A DNA stretch of 32,122 bases, taken from positions 1 to 32,122 of the forward strand of contig DXXQ01000186.1 in the NCBI GenBank assembly GCA_019416265.1, read 5' to 3'. Origin of the DNA: Clostridiales bacterium. Its GTDB lineage: Bacteria; Bacillota; Clostridia; Lachnospirales; Lachnospiraceae. Each line of letters starts with the position of its first letter. The first letter of the stretch is position 1. The position numbers were made by a program, and so were the translations under genes. Shown piece after piece: positions 15,995 to 23,725 of the stretch. The notes under the pieces were generated by a model. That model worked only from the letters and a program-made list of their open reading frames with translations. It was not told the origin of the DNA and made no database searches.

Positions 15995-17146
15995 TTAGAA
16001 TGACCAGAGTTTCGTGTAGATCTTCATAATATCTTCTTTGGTCGGTACTCTCGGATTATTTGCTGTACATGCGTCTGCAAGGGCAGCCTCCGCCATCTTG
16101 TCAATGGCAGCAAAGTACGCGTCCGGTGTAATGGTTCCCAGCTCCTGGATCGTAAGCGGGATATTCATTTCCTTCTGCATAAACTGAATCCAGTTTACAA
16201 GGGAACGAATGGTCATTACTTTATTATAGTTGCTCAGTCCCAGAATATGGGCAATATTGGAATAACGCTTTACAGCCGGCAGATATTCCTTCTGACTCTT
16301 GCTGTGTTTGTTGATGTTTGCGTTATATTCCACAATATGCGGAAGAAGCATGGCGTTGGCACGGCCGTGAGGAATGTGGAACATTGCTCCAAGCTGGTGC
16401 GCCATACTGTGAGTGATTCCAAGGCCTGCCGTGTTGAAGGAAAGTCCTGCAAGACAGGAAGCCACATGCATTTTCTGACGGGCATGCATATCATTTCCGT
16501 CAAGGTATGCACGAAGAAGGAATACTCCGCAGATTTCGATCGCTTTCTCTGCCAGTGCAGAAGAAAACTCGTTATGAGCGGTGCTTACGTAGGATTCCAG
16601 GGCATGGGTAAATACATCCATACCTGTATCTGCTGTAATTGCCGGCGGCACACTTTTCACAAGCTCTGCATCCAGGATCGCCTCATCTGCTGTCAGGGAA
16701 TCTGAGATCAGAGGATATTTTACGTGAGACGCCGTATCGTTTACCACAGCAAAAGAGGTTACCTCAGAACCTGTTCCGCTGGTTGTCGGAATGGCGATCA
16801 GTCCGACTTTTCCATAATTATTGATTTTCAATGCAAATTCTCTGATCGCTTTTGAGGAATCGATGGCGGAGCCTCCGCCTACAGCCACAATGGCTTCCGG
16901 CTGGTATTCCAGGAATTTTTTTACTCCTACTGCAATTTTATCCACCGGCGCATCAGGAACTACATCGTGAAAAATGTCATATTGGATTCCCGCACTCTCT
17001 AAAGGCGCAGTAATCAGATCAATCATCCTGCTCTGAACAACAAAAGGATCTGTGATGATCAGAACTCTTTTATATGGAATTTCTTTCAGGCGATCCAGTG
17101 CATTGCTGCCGAAGTGGATGACTGTTTTCATCTCAAAGGTATTCAT
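15995..17146 (-). CDS. pduQ: Iron-containing alcohol dehydrogenase, PduQ-like
   Basis: A 383-residue group III alcohol dehydrogenase expected to reduce propionaldehyde to 1-propanol and recycle NADH to NAD+, or to reduce lactaldehyde. The nucleotide site GGGSAIDSSKA lies at 90-100, with TTSGTGSEVT at 121-130. The metal ligands Asp177, His181, His246 and His260 are all present in GMDVFTHALE and GITHSMAHQLGAMFHIPHGRANA (the last a region at 243-264). An AAAGGAGC ribosome site precedes the ATG, three bases after the DeoR stop. The operon also encodes a Zn-type alcohol dehydrogenase, so the two probably act on different aldehydes. No obvious encapsulation peptide is seen at either end. Confidence 0.88.
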   Translation of the reverse strand: MNTFEMKTVIHFGSNALDRLKEIPYKRVLIITDPFVVQSRMIDLITAPLESAGIQYDIFHDVVPDAPVDKIAVGVKKFLEYQPEAIVAVGGGSAIDSSKAIREFALKINNYGKVGLIAIPTTSGTGSEVTSFAVVNDTASHVKYPLISDSLTADEAILDAELVKSVPPAITADTGMDVFTHALESYVSTAHNEFSSALAEKAIEICGVFLLRAYLDGNDMHARQKMHVASCLAGLSFNTAGLGITHSMAHQLGAMFHIPHGRANAMLLPHIVEYNANINKHSKSQKEYLPAVKRYSNIAHILGLSNYNKVMTIRSLVNWIQFMQKEMNIPLTIQELGTITPDAYFAAIDKMAEAALADACTANNPRVPTKEDIMKIYTKLWSF

Positions 17147-17149
17147 ATA

Positions 17150-17938
17150 TCATGCTCCTTTTATTTTCTGACTCTCAGACGGATATTTGCAGACAATGGA
17201 AAGTTTTTTGAAATAGTTCAGCCACTTTTCACTTGGTTCTTTGTCCGTCACCACAATGTCCACATCCCGCAGCTTACCTGCTACGGAAAATGCCGTCTGG
17301 TCAAATTTTGTGCTGTCGATCACCAGAATTTTTTCTTTTCCGGAAGCCATCATTGCTTTCTTGGTGGAGCCGAAGGCTTCCTGGGATTCCATGATTCCCC
17401 AGTCCTTGTCCAGCGCCTTACAGGAAAAAATCACCTTGTCCACAAAGTAAGAGCGAATGGATTCCTCTGTTCTGGAACCCAGGAAAGCAAGATAGCCTTC
17501 CTTCATCACCCCTCCGGTGGAAATGATATTCCATCCTGAGACATCGGACAATTCAAGGAGGATCTCCATGGAATTTGTTATGACAGTCAGGCGTTCTCTG
17601 TCCTTGAGGGCTTTCGCCACAAACACGGCTGTGGTGCTGGCGTCGAGAAAAATGTGATCTCCGTCATGCACCATGGAAGCCGCGATTTCCGCCATTTTCT
17701 GTTTCCCGGAAACATTCTGGTTTTTACGTACATTAAAGGGCAAATCTATACTTATATCCTCATTAATTACCGCTCCGCCGTAACTCTTGATTGCAAGTCC
17801 TTCTTTTTCAAGTTTATCCAGATCACGCCGAATGGTCTCTTCAGAGACATTGTAAAGCTGGCTGAGTTCGCTGACTACCACTCGTTTCTCCGCCTGCAGC
17901 TTCTCGAGAATCAGATTTCTTCTCTCTAATGCAAGCAT
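17150..17938 (-). CDS. DeoR-family transcriptional regulator inside the microcompartment operon
   Basis: A 262-residue regulator. The start at 17938 (MLALERRNLILEKLQ) is preferred to an ATG two codons upstream because the GGAGG site then has proper spacing. The N-terminal helix-turn-helix (VVVSELSQLYNVSEETIRRDLDKLE, residues about 20-44) and wing (GLAIKSYGGAV) are classic DeoR. The sugar-phosphate sensor domain follows, with LDASTTAVFVAKAL, TNS and an ISTGGVM motif. Family members usually repress and are released by a phosphorylated sugar, which here might be fuculose-1-P or DHAP. It sits between the BMC-T and iron alcohol dehydrogenase genes, so it is expressed with its likely targets. Its operator was not identified. 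Confidence 0.88.
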   Translation of the reverse strand: MLALERRNLILEKLQAEKRVVVSELSQLYNVSEETIRRDLDKLEKEGLAIKSYGGAVINEDISIDLPFNVRKNQNVSGKQKMAEIAASMVHDGDHIFLDASTTAVFVAKALKDRERLTVITNSMEILLELSDVSGWNIISTGGVMKEGYLAFLGSRTEESIRSYFVDKVIFSCKALDKDWGIMESQEAFGSTKKAMMASGKEKILVIDSTKFDQTAFSVAGKLRDVDIVVTDKEPSEKWLNYFKKLSIVCKYPSESQKIKGA

Positions 17939-17965
17939 AAACATCTGCCTCCTTTTTGAGGATTA

Positions 17966-18514
17966 TTACAAAAGACTGTCGATCATACGTCTGTCAGGAT
18001 GAGCGATGACGGAAGAATCAAGGTACATTCCTTTTTCCGCAACAAGCTCTTTTGCCCGTTCAATAGAAGCTTCCACTGCGGAAACCTCTCCTGTGATCAT
18101 CATATATGATTTTCCGCACATACCTTTGGCAATGCGCAGCTCAATCAGATCTACGATCGCTGTCTTAGCTGCCTGGTCTGCTGCTTCAATGATCGATGCA
18201 GCATCGTATGTTTCAAGGATTCCCAGCGCGCTGATGTCTTCTACCTGGGTAGTTCCATAAATTGCCGGGAAAATGGATTCATGAGGATTGCCCAGCACGA
18301 AGCTGTCGATGCATTTGTCCTCATATGTTGTTACTGCTGTATCAACAGCAGCCTTGACCGCACTTAAATCACCGGTGATAATTGCAATATATTTGCCCGG
18401 ACATACGGTCTGCGCCTCAACGATTTCAACTTCAGATGTTTTAACCATAGCATCTGCTGCTGTTACGCCGGTAGCTGTTGTTTTAAATTCAATCATTCCG
18501 ATTGCTTTACTCAT
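17966..18514 (-). CDS. pduT: PduT-like trimeric shell protein (BMC-T) with Fe-S cysteine
   Basis: A 182-residue protein with two tandem BMC domains (about 3-88 and 95-178), forming a pseudohexameric shell trimer. The start at 18514 (MSKAIGMIEF) follows AAAGGA. Cys38, in QTVCPGKY, matches the position I recall as Cys38 of Salmonella PduT, which binds a [4Fe-4S] cluster at the trimer pore. It begins 16 bp after pduS, whose product is a flavin/Fe-S protein thought to pass electrons through this pore. Together they could reoxidise lumenal NADH or supply electrons across the shell. Confidence 0.9.
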   Translation of the reverse strand: MSKAIGMIEFKTTATGVTAADAMVKTSEVEIVEAQTVCPGKYIAIITGDLSAVKAAVDTAVTTYEDKCIDSFVLGNPHESIFPAIYGTTQVEDISALGILETYDAASIIEAADQAAKTAIVDLIELRIAKGMCGKSYMMITGEVSAVEASIERAKELVAEKGMYLDSSVIAHPDRRMIDSLL

Positions 18515-18530
18515 TTTCTGCACGTCCTTT

Positions 18531-19856
18531 CTACTTTGCTGCAATTATAATGTGGCGGTCTGTCACCTCTGTTACCTTACCACAGATAGATGCATGGATT
18601 CCAACACTTAAGCCCTGTGCAGGCTGTGCGATCATCTGACCTCTTGTTACCTCATCGCCCACTTTTACCATAGCCTGAGCAGGTGCTCCGATATGCTGGC
18701 TTAAAAGGATTTTTACCTTCTTGATCGGTACAAGAGTTTCATCCATCGGCGCATCCTTATCATATCTGGTCAGTCCGAGACGAGCCATCAAACGTTCCTC
18801 CGGAACTTTACGGTACTCCCTTGCAGAAGGAACCGGTTTTGGCTGTACACCCTGAGGCGGTCTGATTCCCGCATTACGCAGGCCAGTCTTCATATCCAGA
18901 AGAAGGCTTCTCGGTGCAAGGCTCTGCGGACACGCATACATTTCGCAAACGCCGCAGGAACAGCAGAAGGATGCGTCGATGTATGGGTTCAGATCTCTGA
19001 AATCCTGATTGGAAGCTGCCCTCATAAACAGAGCCGGATCAATAGGATGTCCCAGATTATGACGAGGACAAAGGTCCGTACATGAGTTACACTGACAGCA
19101 GATAGATGCTGCCCGTTTTAAATCTATAGAAGAAGATCTCTGCTTCTTCGCTACAATAAGATGGTCTTTTGGAAGAACCAAAATTGCATTTGTTGTCTTT
19201 GTTACAGGTTCGGAACCGCTTCCGATACGTCCCATCATAGGTCCGCCTACGAAATAAACCGGATCCTTAACTGTCACATTTCCTGCCTGTGCCACAACCT
19301 CATCCAGTGTACATCCCAGAGGAACTCTCACTGTTACCGGGTTGGATACTTCTGCTACTACAGACACATATTTATCTGTTACAGGCTTCTTTGCAAGGGC
19401 ACGGTAAACGTTATAGACGGTTTCTACATTGAATACTGCCACTCCCTGCTCGATAGGAAGTCCGCCCGGACGTACCACGCGTCCTGTAGCCTCATAAATC
19501 AGGACAACCTCATCTCCCATAGGATATACTTCATCGAGAAGATGAAGTCTCATTCCAGGGAATTCTTCAATGTGCTGATTCAGGGCGTTGATCGTCTGAA
19601 CATAAGATTTTTTGATTCCGATGATTGCTTCTGTTGCCCCTACTGTCTCCGCGATCATCTGGAAGGTTTTCATGATTTCATATGCGTGTTTTTCTAATAA
19701 CTGTCTGTGTAGCTTCAGTAAAGGTTCACACTCTGCACAGTTCATAAGAATGGTATTTGCCTTGTCGCTGATCTTCATATAGGTAGGGAAACCTGCTCCG
19801 CCGGCGCCTACTACACCATTCTCCTGTATGATATTCTGTAATTCTTTGATTTCCAT
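18531..19856 (-). CDS. pduS: PduS-like RnfC-related flavin/iron-sulfur electron carrier
   Basis: A 441-residue redox protein. The start at 19856 (MEIKELQNIIQENG) has a GGAG site inside the preceding gene. The N-terminal GVVGAGGAGFPTYMK segment (about 15-29) is the nucleotide/flavin site of the RnfC/NuoF-like family. A SLBB-like region follows (about 155-215). Two ferredoxin-type cluster motifs follow: Cys253-x2-Cys256-x2-Cys259-x3-Cys263-Pro and Cys298-x2-Cys301-x2-Cys304-x4-Cys309-Pro. A C-terminal barrel-sandwich domain ends it. In the B12 pathway PduS reduces cobalamin. Here the dehydratase needs no B12, so NADH recycling through PduT, or electron supply for glycyl-radical activation, are alternatives (inference). 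Confidence 0.9.
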   Translation of the reverse strand: MEIKELQNIIQENGVVGAGGAGFPTYMKISDKANTILMNCAECEPLLKLHRQLLEKHAYEIMKTFQMIAETVGATEAIIGIKKSYVQTINALNQHIEEFPGMRLHLLDEVYPMGDEVVLIYEATGRVVRPGGLPIEQGVAVFNVETVYNVYRALAKKPVTDKYVSVVAEVSNPVTVRVPLGCTLDEVVAQAGNVTVKDPVYFVGGPMMGRIGSGSEPVTKTTNAILVLPKDHLIVAKKQRSSSIDLKRAASICCQCNSCTDLCPRHNLGHPIDPALFMRAASNQDFRDLNPYIDASFCCSCGVCEMYACPQSLAPRSLLLDMKTGLRNAGIRPPQGVQPKPVPSAREYRKVPEERLMARLGLTRYDKDAPMDETLVPIKKVKILLSQHIGAPAQAMVKVGDEVTRGQMIAQPAQGLSVGIHASICGKVTEVTDRHIIIAAK

Positions 19857-19860
19857 GGCG

Positions 19861-20127
19861 TTACTCCAATCCTGCACCGTCGTCAATGATTCCGACAATT
19901 GCCGCATCGACCGGTGCTGTTTCTACGCCGCAGCCAATTCTTGCTGCGCTTCCCTGTGCCACCAATACATACTCTCCGATTCCTGCGCCGATGATATCGA
20001 TCGCAACAATCTGTTTGAGGCCGCCTTCCATATGATGCACAGGCTCAACAATCATAAATTTACTTCCGATTAATTTTTCACTTTTCCGCGTGGAAACCAC
20101 ACTTCCAACTACTTTGCCTACAATCAT
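19861..20127 (-). CDS. EutN/CcmL pentameric vertex protein (BMC-P)
   Basis: An 88-residue shell protein that caps the vertices of the microcompartment. The start at 20127 (MIVGKVVGSVVSTRK) is chosen over an ATG four codons earlier because GGAGG lies at the right distance and EutN proteins begin this way. The typical pattern is present: IGSKFMIVEP, VAIDIIGAGIGEYVLVAQGSAAR and a C-terminal DAAIVGIID. It ends 4 bp before pduS. A short palindromic hairpin separates it from pduL. Confidence 0.93.
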   Translation of the reverse strand: MIVGKVVGSVVSTRKSEKLIGSKFMIVEPVHHMEGGLKQIVAIDIIGAGIGEYVLVAQGSAARIGCGVETAPVDAAIVGIIDDGAGLE

Positions 20128-20156
20128 ATGAGCCTCCATAAAAATTTATTAGCAAG

Positions 20157-20191
20157 TTCAGCCATGCAGCAAAAACAGATGCATGGCTGAA
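20157..20191 (-). repeat. 35-bp palindrome between pduL and eutN (short form of the 21671-21798 element)
   Basis: A perfect 12-bp stem, TTCAGCCATGCA (20157-20168) with TGCATGGCTGAA (20180-20191), and an 11-nt loop. It shares GCCATGCAGC at its left side and GCATGGCT at its right side with the longer element at 21671-21798. There is no clean U-run, so read-through is likely; it may tune mRNA stability. Confidence 0.7.
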
Positions 20192-20197
20192 TTTTGG

Positions 20198-20842
20198 TTA
20201 TTTAATAATCGTTACGGTATTGCCTGTGGCAATCTGTGATGCATTTGCTTCATCTGTATCAATATGCATCTCCAGCGTAAAGCTTTCGTCTACACGGATC
20301 TTTACATGGTTGAAAATTGTTCCGCGCTCGTTATCAGCTTTTACTGAAACGATATCGCCGTCTTTGACACCGGCTGCCTGAGCATCCTTCGGAGCCATAT
20401 GAATGTGACGCATAGCCACAATACATCCCTCTTTCAGGTAAATAGCGCCTTTAGGTCCTACAATGGCAATCGGAGCACTTCCTGCAATATTACCGGACTC
20501 GCGTACCGGAACCTTCATGCCCAGTTTAATAGCATCTGTCGCAGATACTTCAACCTGTGAGGCTTTACGCACCGGTCCGAGGATTCGCACGTTCTCGATT
20601 GCACGAAGCTTCAGTCCTACAATAGTAACCGTTTCGTTGGAAGCGAACTGGCCGCCCATCAGATCTTTCTTCTTTGTGAGCTGATAACCGGGGCCAAACA
20701 GCGCCTCCACATGCTCCTGTGTCAGGTGGATGTGTCTTGCGGAAACTCCGATGGGGACAACGTAACCGTTGCCCTTCTCCTCATTCTGGTTGATTGCCTG
20801 AATGACCATTTTTGTAATTAATTCAATATTATTGGTTTCCAA
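20198..20842 (-). CDS. pduL: PduL-type phosphate propanoyltransferase
   Basis: A 214-residue enzyme that converts propionyl-CoA plus phosphate to propionyl-phosphate and recycles CoA inside the compartment. Metal-binding motifs of the PduL family are visible: VSARHIHL (33-40), AMRHIHMAP (143-151) and MHIDTDEAN near 193-201. Residues 4-19 (NNIELITKMVIQAINQ) form an amphipathic encapsulation-peptide-like helix, followed by a short linker. The start is TTG at 20842 with AGGTG upstream; a later ATG would remove most of this helix, so TTG is favoured. The propionate kinase that would use the product is not in the window. Confidence 0.93.
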   Translation of the reverse strand: METNNIELITKMVIQAINQNEEKGNGYVVPIGVSARHIHLTQEHVEALFGPGYQLTKKKDLMGGQFASNETVTIVGLKLRAIENVRILGPVRKASQVEVSATDAIKLGMKVPVRESGNIAGSAPIAIVGPKGAIYLKEGCIVAMRHIHMAPKDAQAAGVKDGDIVSVKADNERGTIFNHVKIRVDESFTLEMHIDTDEANASQIATGNTVTIIK

Positions 20843-20890
20843 GAATACACCTGCTTTCTGTAGATAGAAATGACTTTCATCCTGCCCTTA

Positions 20891-21322
20891 TTATTTTAAA
20901 ACCGGAAGAATTTTCTCTACGTCTGTGTGTGGTCTTGGGATTACGTGTGTAGCTACTAATTCGCCAAGGCGGGATGCTGCTGCGCTTCCGCTCTCTACTG
21001 CTGATTTAACAGCTCCTACGTCTCCACGTACCATAACTGTTACAAGACCGGAACCGATTTTCTCTGTTCCTACTAATGCAACATTAGCAGCTTTGCACAT
21101 CTGGTCAGCTGCTTCGATTGCTGCTGTAAGTCCTCTAGTCTCAACCATTCCTAATGCTTCCTGTGTCATTCTTTTTTCCTCCTTATGGATTGGGGCTGTT
21201 TCAGCCTTCACTGTTTTTGTTTCCGTTGTCTTTGCTTCTGCTGCTTTCGCTGCAGCGGTGGTTCTTTTTCTTGGAGCAGCCGCCTTCTTTGGGGTTGCTT
21301 CCGTTTTCTTTTCTTCAGCCAT
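20891..21322 (-). CDS. BMC-H shell protein with a basic Lys/Ala/Thr-rich N-terminal extension
   Basis: A 143-residue shell protein. Residues 52-143 are a standard PduA-like hexamer-forming BMC domain, nearly identical to the protein at 21809-22084. Residues 1-51 are a low-complexity tail rich in Lys, Ala, Thr and Pro (for example PKKAAAPRKRTTAAAKAAEA), similar in composition to histone H1 or HU-like tails. The upstream start has only a GGGGGG-type ribosome site. The internal ATG at 21169 has a perfect AAGGAGG eight bases before it, so a 92-residue short form is likely made as well. The tail might face the lumen or cytosol and bind acidic partners or cargo; this is unknown. Confidence 0.88.
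   Translation of the reverse strand: MAEEKKTEATPKKAAAPRKRTTAAAKAAEAKTTETKTVKAETAPIHKEEKRMTQEALGMVETRGLTAAIEAADQMCKAANVALVGTEKIGSGLVTVMVRGDVGAVKSAVESGSAAASRLGELVATHVIPRPHTDVEKILPVLK
21167..21184 (-). promoter_or_regulatory. Internal ribosome binding site and ATG within the extended BMC-H gene
   Basis: AAGGAGG at 21178-21184 (minus strand), an 8-nt spacer and ATG at 21169-21167, starting MTQEALGMVETRG. This aligns with the normal start (MAQEALGMVETRG) of the paralogue at 22084. The same bases encode Lys-Glu-Glu-Lys of the long form. Confidence 0.75.
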
Positions 21323-21333
21323 GTTTCATCCCC

Positions 21334-21630
21334 CTATTTTTCTTTCTTATTCCAACGGCTTGCGCTTAGTTCCACCAGTTTGACGATTTCTTCATGGGGA
21401 CGGGCAATTACTGCATAGCATGCCGGTTTTTTGATTGCGCCTGCTGCCGCAGCTTCCACTGCTTCTGTAACAGCAGCCACATCACCTTCTACTATAATGG
21501 TAACCAGTCGTCCGCCCAGCTTACGTTCCCATGATTTCAGTTCCACATCTGCAGTTTTGCACATAATGTCCAGGGCGTCCAGTGCCGCTACGACACCTGT
21601 GATTTCAATAAAACCATATGATTTGCTCAT
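21334..21630 (-). CDS. BMC-H shell protein (98 aa, divergent)
   Basis: A 98-residue single-domain shell protein starting MSKSYGFIEITGVVAALDALD, behind an AAGGAG site. The BMC fold pattern is clear (VTIIVEGDVAAVTEAVEAA and AVIARPHEEI), but the pore-region sequence and the basic C-terminus (SRWNKKEK) differ from the two PduA-like paralogues. This suggests a minor hexamer with different pore chemistry. It ends 11 bp before the extended BMC-H gene. Confidence 0.92.
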   Translation of the reverse strand: MSKSYGFIEITGVVAALDALDIMCKTADVELKSWERKLGGRLVTIIVEGDVAAVTEAVEAAAAGAIKKPACYAVIARPHEEIVKLVELSASRWNKKEK

Positions 21631-21670
21631 GAGCGAACTCCTTCAAAAAATACTAATCAAATATTGTGTT

Positions 21671-21798
21671 GCCATGCAGCATCTCGATTTCGCTTCGCTA
21701 CATCTCGATGAGGGCATTCGCCCTATGCAGCCTAAGCCAGAAATAAATGCTTACAAGCTAGCTTGACGCATTTATTCCTGTCTTAGTCTGCGCATGGC
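21671..21798 (-). repeat. Nested palindromic element in the shell-gene operon
   Basis: Outer arms GCCATG (21671-21676) and CATGGC (21793-21798) enclose a long hairpin: CTAAG/CTTAG, CAG/CTG and AATAAATGC (21742-21750) with GCATTTATT (21768-21776), with the palindrome AGCTAGCT in its loop. A smaller AGGGC/GCCCT hairpin lies at 21711-21724. ATCTCGAT occurs twice. It fills most of the 178-bp gap between two shell genes and looks like a dispersed palindromic repeat or small non-autonomous element. No coding potential was seen. Confidence 0.65.
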
Positions 21799-21808
21799 TC
21801 ATTGCTGA

Positions 21809-22084
21809 TCAGATGCTTGGCAGGATTTTTTCTACGTCGCCGTGTGGTCTTGGGATTACGTGGGTAGCTACTAATTCGCCAAGACGGGATGCTGCTGCGC
21901 TTCCGCTTTCTACTGCTGCTTTAACAGCTCCTACATCACCACGTACCATAACTGTTACAAGACCGGAACCGATTTTCTCTGTTCCTACTAATGCAACCTC
22001 TGCTGCTTTTGTCATTGCATCTGCTGCTTCGATTGCAGCGGTAAGTCCTCTGGTTTCTACCATTCCTAATGCTTCCTGTGCCAT
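21809..22084 (-). CDS. pduA: PduA-like BMC-H shell protein (91 aa)
   Basis: A canonical 91-residue hexameric shell protein starting MAQEALGMVETRGLTAAIEA after an AGGAGG site. The pore-loop segment reads KIGSGLVTVMVRGDVGAVKAAVE (residues about 36-58), and VIPRPHGDVEKILP closes the domain. It is nearly identical to the BMC domain of the extended protein at 20891-21322, so one is probably a recent duplicate of the other. It is likely the major facet protein allowing propanediol passage. Confidence 0.95.
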   Translation of the reverse strand: MAQEALGMVETRGLTAAIEAADAMTKAAEVALVGTEKIGSGLVTVMVRGDVGAVKAAVESGSAAASRLGELVATHVIPRPHGDVEKILPSI

Positions 22085-22143
22085 GTTCTATTCCTCCTGA
22101 ATATTCAAACCTGATAATTGATCGTATTATGCGGATAAAGAAC

Positions 22144-22458
22144 CTAGTCTTTATCCAATGCGCTGATTTTCAGCATTTTCTCCGTTCCCTCTTCCGGGTT
22201 CGGGATGACATAGTGCTGTACCACGCCAGTCATTCTGTTTGCCGCTTCCATGCCTGCTTCTACAGCCGCTGTTACATCAGTAACGCTTCCTCTGAACTTG
22301 ATACAGACAAGGAGCGGAACCGGCAGGCTGTCAGCATTGGCTGGTTTATTCTTATCGAATACCTCCAGGCGGACATTGGCAGCCTTGCATCCGGCATCGC
22401 CTGCTACAAAGGCTGTGGTCAGCCCAAATACCTCTAAAATTCCTACAGCTTCTGCCAT
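22144..22458 (-). CDS. BMC-H shell protein with an insertion (104 aa)
   Basis: A 104-residue shell protein starting MAEAVGILEVFGLTTAFVAGDAG after an AAAGGAG site. It keeps the BMC core (VCIKFRGSVTDVTAAVEAGMEAA, HYVIPNPEEG). A polar insertion, DKNKPANADSLPVP, sits near residues 34-47, in place of the usual short beta-hairpin. A modified pore or rim is likely. It is the first shell gene after the three cargo enzymes. Confidence 0.92.
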   Translation of the reverse strand: MAEAVGILEVFGLTTAFVAGDAGCKAANVRLEVFDKNKPANADSLPVPLLVCIKFRGSVTDVTAAVEAGMEAANRMTGVVQHYVIPNPEEGTEKMLKISALDKD

Positions 22459-22485
22459 TTTATTTCTCCTTTAGTTGTCAGGAAA

Positions 22486-23706
22486 TTATTTATTTACTAC
22501 AGCAATCTTAAGTCCTGTCATTGCAAGATTTGTCTGAAGCGCTTCATTGATCTGCTCTAACGGGAACTTATCTGTAATAAGCTCTGCCATCGGAAGACCA
22601 ATTCCCTTTGCTCTCTTTAAGAAATCAAAAGTTGTAACGTAGTCTCTTAAGGTGTATACCCAGGAACCTACTGTTGTGATCTCTTTGGAGCAGATATCAA
22701 AGTGCGGGTTGATCGTAGCATCTCCACCGTTGATGAAGAAGCCTAATTCGCAGAGTCCGCCGCCGTTGCGGATGAATTTGTAGATATTTGCATGAGCAAC
22801 AGGAGATCCTGTACACTGGAATGCAAAGTCTGCAAGGTGTCCGCCGAAGGCTTCTTTCACAGCGCCTGCAAGTGCTTCAATTCCCTGATGGTCTTTGAAG
22901 TTTACAGTCTGTGTAGCGCCCATTCTCTTAGCGAAGTCAAGACGTTTCTGCTCGCCGTCTACTGCACAGATATTCTCAATACCCATTGTACGGAGAACTG
23001 CAATACAGATCAGGCCGATCGGTCCGCATCCCTGTACAACAACTCTGCTGTTGAAACGAAGGATGTTTGTGGATTTTGCTCTTTCAACTGCATGTACAAG
23101 AACTGCACATGGCTCGATCAGGATACGGGAATCCAGATCAAGGTCACTTACGTTGAAGAAAGTGGAGCCGAAGCTTCCGCCTCTGATAAAGATGTAATCG
23201 GAAAACCATCCGTTAAGATGAATGTCATCGTCCGGAAGAAGTCCGTATACGTCAGCGCCGCCTACGTTCTTTTTGTTCAGATCGTACATTGTGATTTCCG
23301 GATCATCTTTGAAGATCATACAGGTAACAACCTTATCACCGACTTTAACCGGTTTTCCGGCTGTATCTACTTTTACATTTTTACCCATTGCAACGATCTC
23401 GCCTGTACCTTCATGTCCGAGAGCTACAGGGATCAGGCCGAATGGATCTCTCTTAAATTCGTGAGCATCTGTACCGCAAACGCCGCAGCCTTCTACTTTA
23501 ACAAGAATGTCGTCGTCTCCAAGAGGAGGAATCGGGTATTCTTTTAACTCAAAATGCTCTTTTTCAGTAAGAACTGCTACTCTGGCTGTCTTCGGGATTC
23601 CTGCGGATGCTGCCGGTGCTGCTGGAGCTGCTGCCGGTGCATTTCCGGTCATGCCGGAGAGAACCTGTTTAACGATTTCTTCTATATTAATATTGTTCAT
23701 ATCCAT
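22486..23706 (-). CDS. Zn-dependent MDR-family alcohol dehydrogenase with N-terminal encapsulation peptide
   Basis: A 406-residue medium-chain dehydrogenase. Catalytic zinc residues are seen at Cys77 (GCGVCGTD) and His98-Glu99 (GHEGTGE), with a Rossmann motif VVQGCGPIGLICIAV in the second half. The four-cysteine structural zinc lobe of classical ADHs seems absent. Residues 5-19 (NINIEEIVKQVLSGM) form an encapsulation-peptide helix, joined by an Ala/Pro linker (22-36). It could reduce lactaldehyde to 1,2-propanediol or propionaldehyde to propanol; the neighbouring aldolase favours lactaldehyde (inference). The gene lies between the aldehyde dehydrogenase and the first shell gene. Confidence 0.9.
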   Translation of the reverse strand: MDMNNINIEEIVKQVLSGMTGNAPAAAPAAPAASAGIPKTARVAVLTEKEHFELKEYPIPPLGDDDILVKVEGCGVCGTDAHEFKRDPFGLIPVALGHEGTGEIVAMGKNVKVDTAGKPVKVGDKVVTCMIFKDDPEITMYDLNKKNVGGADVYGLLPDDDIHLNGWFSDYIFIRGGSFGSTFFNVSDLDLDSRILIEPCAVLVHAVERAKSTNILRFNSRVVVQGCGPIGLICIAVLRTMGIENICAVDGEQKRLDFAKRMGATQTVNFKDHQGIEALAGAVKEAFGGHLADFAFQCTGSPVAHANIYKFIRNGGGLCELGFFINGGDATINPHFDICSKEITTVGSWVYTLRDYVTTFDFLKRAKGIGLPMAELITDKFPLEQINEALQTNLAMTGLKIAVVNK

Positions 23707-23725
23707 GTTCTTTCTCTCCTTTTAC

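Noticed and set aside
20157..20191. A transcription terminator splitting the microcompartment operon
   Set aside because: The stem is strong but lacks a U-run immediately after it, and no promoter was found before the eutN gene; the same arms recur in the long palindromic element.
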